A DNA stretch of 18,355 bases from Treponema sp. (lineage in GTDB: Bacteria; Spirochaetota; Spirochaetia; Treponematales; Breznakiellaceae), in NCBI GenBank assembly GCA_031266095.1, contig JAISBR010000129.1, positions 1 through 18,355 on the forward strand. Direction: 5' to 3'. The first letter of the stretch is position 1; every line of letters begins with the position of its first letter. This document shows, piece after piece, positions 13,816-18,355 of the stretch. Made by a program: the position numbers and the translations under genes. A model generated the notes under the pieces. The model searched no databases. It had not been told where the DNA came from and worked only from the letters and a program-made list of their open reading frames with translations.

Positions 13816-15014
13816 TGAATCCCGCTATAATTGAGGAGATACGGACAGCTATTCGACAGGAAAGCCTCGACGGCTGGCTTTTTTGTAACTTCCGCCACCG
13901 CGACCCTCTTGCGGATGAGATCTTGGGTGTAAATCCCGGCGCTACCAATTCCCGGCTCTGGTTCTACGCCGTTCCCGCTTCCGGCGGAGACTCGGCCGAT
14001 TGCGTATCGGGCGAAGCATTGGGGATTCTCCACGCCGTTGAGCCGGACAGTCTGGGTGCCGCCCTGCCGGGTAAGCGGGTGTTCTACCGGAGCAGGGAGG
14101 AACTGTTGATGCGGCTCGCCCCTCTGGCGGGTAAACGCTGGGGCTGTCATTTTTCTAAATCAATCACCGCCATATCTTACCTGGATGCCGGTACCGCCCT
14201 TCTGCTTGAAGAGGCGGGGCTGTGCCTGGTCCCGGCGGAGGGGCTGCTCCAGCGCTTCAAGGGACTGCTCAGTCCGGCCGGCATAGCGGCCCATGAGCGT
14301 GCGGCGGGACACCTGTACGAGATTGTGGACTTGGTCTGGGAAGAAACCCGGCGGCGTTTTGCCTCCGGCGCCGCTCTCTACGAGGGGGATATCCGGCGGC
14401 TGATACTGGAAGAATTTGCCCGGCGGAATCTCGTTACCGATCATCCGCCTATTGTAGCCGCCGGCAAAAATTCCTGTAATCCTCACTATGATCTGTCCAT
14501 CCCAACCGGCGATCGAATCGCGGAGAACGATGTCGTTCAGTTAGATCTCTGGGCCAAGGAAAGCGGACTGGGCGGCATATACGCTGACATTTCCTGGGTG
14601 GGTTTTTACGGAAAGCAAGCGTCCGCCGGGATTGAACGGGCTTTTGCCAATCTGGTACAGTCACGGGAAGGAGCCTTGCGATTTATACAGGAAGCGCTGT
14701 CAGCGGGCAGGCGCCCTGCCGGCGCTGATGTGGACCAGCGGACTAGGGAGATCCTGACCGGCTTTGGTTACGCCGGGGCACTCCGCCACCGTACCGGACA
14801 CGGCATCGACACGATGCTCCACGGCTCCGGAGTTAATATGGACTCCGTTGAGTTCCCCGACTCCCGGCGTCTACTGGACGGTTCCTGTTTTTCACTGGAG
14901 CCGGGAGTCTATTTTACGGATTTCGGCATGCGCACCGAAATCGATGTGTACATCAAAGACGGCGCGCCGGTAATTTCCGGCAAAGACCGTCAGTTTGCTT
15001 TGCTGTACTGTTAG
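13815..15014 (+). CDS. M24-family metallopeptidase (aminopeptidase P/Xaa-Pro type)
   Basis: M24 enzymes use a two-metal centre to remove N-terminal residues or cleave X-Pro bonds. The ATG at 13815 overlaps the upstream stop (TGATG); a TTG three bases earlier is less likely. The product has 399 residues. The C-terminal pita-bread domain keeps all five expected metal ligands: D244 (VVQLDLW), D258 (IYADISW), H329 (RTGHGID), E362 (FSLEPGVYF) and E375 (MRTEIDVYI), plus His224 in the NPH motif. The N-terminal 160 residues form the creatinase-like domain, which is more variable. No signal peptide is seen, so it is probably cytoplasmic. It sits between the secreted protein and the NrnA-like gene. Substrate preference (Xaa-Pro peptides) is inferred. 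Confidence 0.88.
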   Translation: MNPAIIEEIRTAIRQESLDGWLFCNFRHRDPLADEILGVNPGATNSRLWFYAVPASGGDSADCVSGEALGILHAVEPDSLGAALPGKRVFYRSREELLMRLAPLAGKRWGCHFSKSITAISYLDAGTALLLEEAGLCLVPAEGLLQRFKGLLSPAGIAAHERAAGHLYEIVDLVWEETRRRFASGAALYEGDIRRLILEEFARRNLVTDHPPIVAAGKNSCNPHYDLSIPTGDRIAENDVVQLDLWAKESGLGGIYADISWVGFYGKQASAGIERAFANLVQSREGALRFIQEALSAGRRPAGADVDQRTREILTGFGYAGALRHRTGHGIDTMLHGSGVNMDSVEFPDSRRLLDGSCFSLEPGVYFTDFGMRTEIDVYIKDGAPVISGKDRQFALLYC

Positions 15015-15027
15015 CCGCAGAATACCT

Positions 15028-16017
15028 ATGCCTATGCCTGTACCTGTTCCCGCCGCATTGCTCCGGTTTATTGGAAGCGGTTCAGTATTTATCATAGCCG
15101 GTCACAAGGAACCCGATGGTGACTGTGTGGGCAGTCAGCTTGCCCTCTGTTCAGCCCTGGAGCGGCTCGGCAAAAAGGCGATCCCTTGTTCCGCCGGCCC
15201 CTTCAAGCGAACCGAAGTCATGCCGTTCGCCGCGCGGTTCAGCGCTGCCCCCGGCGAAACGCTAAAGGCCGGCGCGAAAGTTATCATTGTTGACTGCTCC
15301 GCGCCCGGCAGAATCGGCGGCCTTGAGGCATGTATAAAAGGGCTGCCCGCCGCGATTATCGATCACCACGCCGTCGGGGATCTGCCCGAGCCTTCACCGG
15401 AAACGCCGGTCTTTCTCGATCCCGCCGCAACATCAACTACCTGCATGATCCTCTCCCTGATTGAGGCCCTCGGCCTGTCGCTCTCAAAAGAAGAAGCGGA
15501 GTTGCTCTTGTTCGGCCTCTGTACCGATACGGGATTTTTTCGTCATCTTGACGAAAATGGGGCCGAAACCTTCGCTGCCGCGGAACGGATGGTCAGGGCC
15601 GGGGCAAGCTCTAAAGCGGTTTCCCAGGCGATCAACGGCGGAAAAAGCCTTAATTCTCGAATCTTCCTGGGTCAAATCCTTTCGCGGGCTGAAGCCCTGT
15701 TTGAGGGGAGACTCATCCTCAGTTTTGAAGCCTACGAGGACATCCAACGCCTTGGTCTGGAAAGCCGGGACTCCGATACCCTCTATCAACTGCTACAGTC
15801 CATCGCCGGCGTAGAAGCCATAGCGATCATCCGCCAGGAGACGCCGGAAAACTGTAGCGTCGGCCTCCGCTCTCGGGACACGATCGATGTGGCGACCATT
15901 GCCGCATCTTTCGGCGGCGGCGGGCACCGAAACGCCGCGGGGTTTTTAGCCGAGGGGACTATTTCAGACATAAAACCCCGGGTCATCGAACGCTTTGTCA
16001 GGGTGTTTCACCGGTAA
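15028..16017 (+). CDS. DHH-DHHA1 phosphoesterase, NrnA-like (oligoribonuclease/pAp phosphatase)
   Basis: NrnA-type enzymes degrade very short RNA oligonucleotides and dephosphorylate 3'-phosphoadenosine 5'-phosphate. The product is 329 residues from the ATG at 15028, 13 bases after the M24 stop; there is no clear Shine-Dalgarno sequence, so translation probably depends on coupling. A second ATG lies at 15034 and a TTG at 14995. The DHH motifs are intact: HKEPDGD at 26-32, VDCSAPGR at 88-95, IDHH at 111-114 and CTDTGFFRH at 165-173. The DHHA1 domain ends with the substrate-binding GGGGHRNAAG at 296-305. The N-terminus begins with the odd run MPMPVPVP. Other DHH-DHHA1 proteins, such as cyclic-dinucleotide phosphodiesterases, are possible, but the absence of membrane, PAS or GGDEF domains favours NrnA. 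Confidence 0.88.
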   Translation: MPMPVPVPAALLRFIGSGSVFIIAGHKEPDGDCVGSQLALCSALERLGKKAIPCSAGPFKRTEVMPFAARFSAAPGETLKAGAKVIIVDCSAPGRIGGLEACIKGLPAAIIDHHAVGDLPEPSPETPVFLDPAATSTTCMILSLIEALGLSLSKEEAELLLFGLCTDTGFFRHLDENGAETFAAAERMVRAGASSKAVSQAINGGKSLNSRIFLGQILSRAEALFEGRLILSFEAYEDIQRLGLESRDSDTLYQLLQSIAGVEAIAIIRQETPENCSVGLRSRDTIDVATIAASFGGGGHRNAAGFLAEGTISDIKPRVIERFVRVFHR

Positions 16018-16131
16018 GTTTCATTCTATCGATCAACAATGAGTGTGAACCCCGTCGAACCGAAGCTTCGCGGGAGCCCGTTAATTCTGAAATGTTATCA
16101 TTTTGGCCTGATGATTTTCTGAACCGTTACA

Positions 16132-16160
16132 TTGCTTTTATCGGGCTTTTCGGCTAAAAT
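16132..16160 (+). promoter_or_regulatory. Probable promoter of the EF-G2 gene
   Basis: TTGCTT (16132-16137) and TAAAAT (16155-16160, 5 of 6 matches to the -10 box) are exactly 17 bp apart. Transcription would start at about 16167-16168, on or beside the ATG at 16168, giving a leaderless or near-leaderless mRNA. The TTG at 16132, a possible start codon in the open frame, is part of this -35 box. Confidence 0.55.
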
Positions 16161-16167
16161 AGAGCCG

Positions 16168-18237
16168 ATGCTACACACCATGCGCAATATCGGCATTATG
16201 GCCCACATTGATGCCGGTAAGACCACTACTACCGAACGGATTCTCTATTACACCGGCAAAAGTCACCGGATAGGGGAAGTTGACGATGGTGAGGCGATAA
16301 TGGACTGGATGGAGCAGGAGCAGCAGCGGGGAATCACTATCCAGAGCGCCGCCACCACTACTTACTGGAAGGATCACCAGATCAACATCATCGACACGCC
16401 CGGCCACGTGGACTTTACCGCCGAGGTGGAGCGTTCCCTGCGGGTGCTGGACGGTGCAATTGCCATTTTCGACGCGGTTAAAGGCGTGGAGCCACAAACC
16501 GAAACGGTATGGCGGCAGGCCCAGCGCTACCAGGTGCCCTGCGTGGGCTATGTGAACAAAATGGACCGTATTGGCGCGGATTTTTACTTTGTCCTTGAGG
16601 ATGTGCGCGCAAAACTCGGTGTCAATACGGTAGCTCTGCAAATTCCTATTGGAAGAGAGGGGAACTTTGAGGGGGTCATCGATCTTATTGAAATGAAGGA
16701 AATCCGGTGGGACACGGCGAGTGAAGGCGAGCGTATAATCAGCTCTCCGCTGGCGGCCGGGCGGGAAGAGGTGGCCCGTGAATGGCGGGAAAAACTCATT
16801 GACGCCCTGTCCAATGTATCCGACGCCATAACCGAAAAGTACCTTTCCGGTGAAGAACTGGACGCCGGATTTATCCGCAAAGAGCTGCGACGGGCGGTAT
16901 TGAGCCGGACAATACTCCCTGTATTTGCCGGCGCCTCCCGCCGCAACATAGGAGTTCAGCCCCTAATCGACGCGGTGGTTGACTACCTCCCCGCGCCGGA
17001 TGAGACCCTGCCGGCCATTGGTTATCACCTCAAAAAAGAAGAAGAGGTGCGGATCTCCTGCGATCCTAAGGCCCAGCCCCTGGGCCTGGTTTTCAAAATT
17101 CAGAATGACCGCGAGGCGGGGAGTCTCTGCTATGTGAGGATGTATTCAGGCTCATTCAAGCCCGGCGGTGTGGTATTCAACGTGGGGAAAAAAAAGCGGG
17201 AACGGGCAAACCGCATACTCAGGATGCATTCCAACAAGTCTGAGCCAATGGACGAATTGAGCGCCGGTGACATCGGCGTGATCATCGGGATGAAACTGGC
17301 CCAGACCGGCGACACTGTCGGCAGTGAAGGATGGCAGGTGGTGCTGGAAAAAATGCGGTTCCCCGAGCCGGTGATCTCGGTTTCGATTGAGCCGCAGACT
17401 ATTTCCGATCAGGAAAAGCTGAAAGATATCCTTGCAATTCTCTCCAAAGAGGATCCCACCTTTACCACCAGGGAAAACGAGGAAACCGGCCAACTCATCA
17501 TCTCCGGCATGGGTGAACTGCACCTTGACGTGCTTGTTACGCGCATATTCAAGGAATACAAATTAAGTGCGAAAGTAGGGACCCCCCAGGTAACGTATCG
17601 AGAATCGATCAGTAAAATCGCTGAACACAGCGAAAGTTTTTCCCGGATTATCGCCGGCAAAGAAAACGCCGCGGCGCTGACGCTGCGGGTAGAACCCGGG
17701 GAACAGGGTTCGGGAAACAAGTACGTCCGGACGGTCAATACCGGCGGCAAAGACGCTGTCCCCGAGGAAATCCTTGACGCGGTGGAGCGGGGAATCAACG
17801 GCGCGTTTGCTTCAGGCATTGTCATGGGTTATCCCTGCATCGACATAAAGGCAACCCTCACCGATTTGCGGTACTCCGAACTCACCGGCACCGAATTTGC
17901 CTTTGAGGCCTGCGCCAACATGGCCTTTGATGAGGCTTGCCGTGCCGCTTCTCCCATATTACTGGAACCGATCATGGCGGTTGATCTCACCAGCCCCCAC
18001 GAATTTGTGGGTGAGGTAATGAGCCTGGTGACTCAGCGCGGCGGCCAAATTCTCAGCATGATCTCAAAAGCCGAAATCGATGAAATCAAAGCCCACGCGC
18101 CCATGGCGAAAATGTTCGGTTTTATCGCGTCATTGCGCAGCGTCAGCCAGGGCCGGGCAAGTTTCAGCATGGAATTTTCCCACTTTGAAAAAAAGCGGAG
18201 CGCTGATCCGGAAGTCTATTCGAAGGCGTTGGTGTAA
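16168..18237 (+). CDS. Elongation factor G, spirochetal EF-G2 type (ribosome recycling)
   Basis: This is a translational GTPase of 689 residues from the ATG at 16168; an ATG at 16180 (MRNIGIM) is the other plausible start. GTPase motifs are complete: AHIDAGKT at 12-19, RGITI at 54-58, DTPGH at 76-80 and NKMD at 130-133. EF-G domains II-V follow, with ISGMGELHLDV in domain III. Domain IV, starting near residue 470, lacks the Gly-rich GG-x-GQ(Y/F)G segment of ordinary EF-G and has AGKENAA and VEPGEQGSGNK instead. This, with IPIGREGNFEGVID and TAEVERSLRVLDG, matches my recollection of Borrelia EF-G2. In that two-EF-G system EF-G1 translocates and EF-G2 recycles ribosomes with RRF. The recycling role is therefore inferred by homology. 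There is no Shine-Dalgarno sequence. Confidence 0.9.
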   Translation: MLHTMRNIGIMAHIDAGKTTTTERILYYTGKSHRIGEVDDGEAIMDWMEQEQQRGITIQSAATTTYWKDHQINIIDTPGHVDFTAEVERSLRVLDGAIAIFDAVKGVEPQTETVWRQAQRYQVPCVGYVNKMDRIGADFYFVLEDVRAKLGVNTVALQIPIGREGNFEGVIDLIEMKEIRWDTASEGERIISSPLAAGREEVAREWREKLIDALSNVSDAITEKYLSGEELDAGFIRKELRRAVLSRTILPVFAGASRRNIGVQPLIDAVVDYLPAPDETLPAIGYHLKKEEEVRISCDPKAQPLGLVFKIQNDREAGSLCYVRMYSGSFKPGGVVFNVGKKKRERANRILRMHSNKSEPMDELSAGDIGVIIGMKLAQTGDTVGSEGWQVVLEKMRFPEPVISVSIEPQTISDQEKLKDILAILSKEDPTFTTRENEETGQLIISGMGELHLDVLVTRIFKEYKLSAKVGTPQVTYRESISKIAEHSESFSRIIAGKENAAALTLRVEPGEQGSGNKYVRTVNTGGKDAVPEEILDAVERGINGAFASGIVMGYPCIDIKATLTDLRYSELTGTEFAFEACANMAFDEACRAASPILLEPIMAVDLTSPHEFVGEVMSLVTQRGGQILSMISKAEIDEIKAHAPMAKMFGFIASLRSVSQGRASFSMEFSHFEKKRSADPEVYSKALV

Positions 18238-18355
18238 TACCCCATAGGCGTTAACTTATGCGGAACTAAAAACACACAGCTGAGGTTTTCTTTTCCGCTT
18301 TGAATCGGCACATGCCTGCGATAATTCTCCCATACATACATTCAGGTTGAGAGGA
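18238..18355 (+). other. Intergenic end with probable ribosome binding site of a following gene
   Basis: No strong terminator follows the EF-G2 gene. A possible -10 box, GATAAT, lies at 18320-18325 without a convincing -35 partner. The window ends with GAGAGGA (18349-18355), which looks like a Shine-Dalgarno sequence, so a plus-strand gene probably starts just beyond. Confidence 0.35.

Noticed and set aside
1098..16017. The window's nitrogen-related genes as one new functional system
   Set aside because: AzlCD, GatCAB and GltBD are each common, separately promoted operons; their closeness alone does not show a joint system.
16018..16131. Palindrome CGAAGCTTCG between the NrnA-like and EF-G2 genes as a terminator
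   Set aside because: The stem leaves no workable loop and no T-tract follows; I could not support a terminator or operator there.
16132..16167. TTG at 16132 as the start of the EF-G gene
   Set aside because: It would add 12 residues not found in EF-G homologues, has no ribosome binding site, and is part of a well-placed -35 box.

Overview
The window reads as a bacterial chromosome segment, most likely from a treponeme (Spirochaetota), possibly a host-gut species. The best lineage evidence is the elongation factor at 16168-18237. It resembles the second, recycling-type EF-G of spirochetes (the Borrelia EF-G2 type) far more than a standard translocase. The gut-treponeme guess is my inference from recalled protein similarities. 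No rRNA, tRNA or CRISPR array is visible.

Layout. (1) 1-1097 is an accessory, mobile-DNA border. It holds the first 13 codons of an IS630-like transposase on the minus strand, an IS110-family transposase cut off after about 179 residues at that junction, a structured leader, five 23-bp tandem repeats, and a compact multi-hairpin element (938-1058) with 12-bp inverted ends that looks like a non-autonomous mobile element. (2) 1098-5650, plus strand: azlC-azlD (branched-chain amino acid export), then gatC-gatA-gatB (glutamyl/aspartyl-tRNA amidotransferase). (3) 5699-11982, minus strand: gltB-gltD, the two subunits of NADPH glutamate synthase, convergent with gatB. (4) 12155-13198, minus strand: an XdhC/CoxI-family protein. 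(5) 13393-16017, plus strand: a tightly packed three-gene unit of a small secreted protein of unknown function, an M24 (aminopeptidase P-like) metallopeptidase and a DHH-DHHA1 phosphoesterase (NrnA-like). (6) 16168-18237, plus strand: the EF-G2-type GTPase. The final bases look like the ribosome binding site of a further gene.

How the genes fit together. GatCAB and GltBD both draw ammonia from glutamine, and AzlCD moves amino acids, so the centre of the window has a loose nitrogen and amino-acid theme, though each operon appears to have its own promoter. The M24 peptidase and NrnA-like enzyme are recycling enzymes for peptides and short oligonucleotides, and EF-G2 is expected to recycle ribosomes.

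Most of the window is ordinary core metabolism, and I see no convincing new multi-gene system. The points that deserve a second look are the structured element at 938-1058, the nested insertion sequences, the 23-bp repeats, the secreted orphan gene, and promoters that abut the start codons of azlC, gatC and the EF-G2 gene with no Shine-Dalgarno sequence, which suggests leaderless mRNAs.
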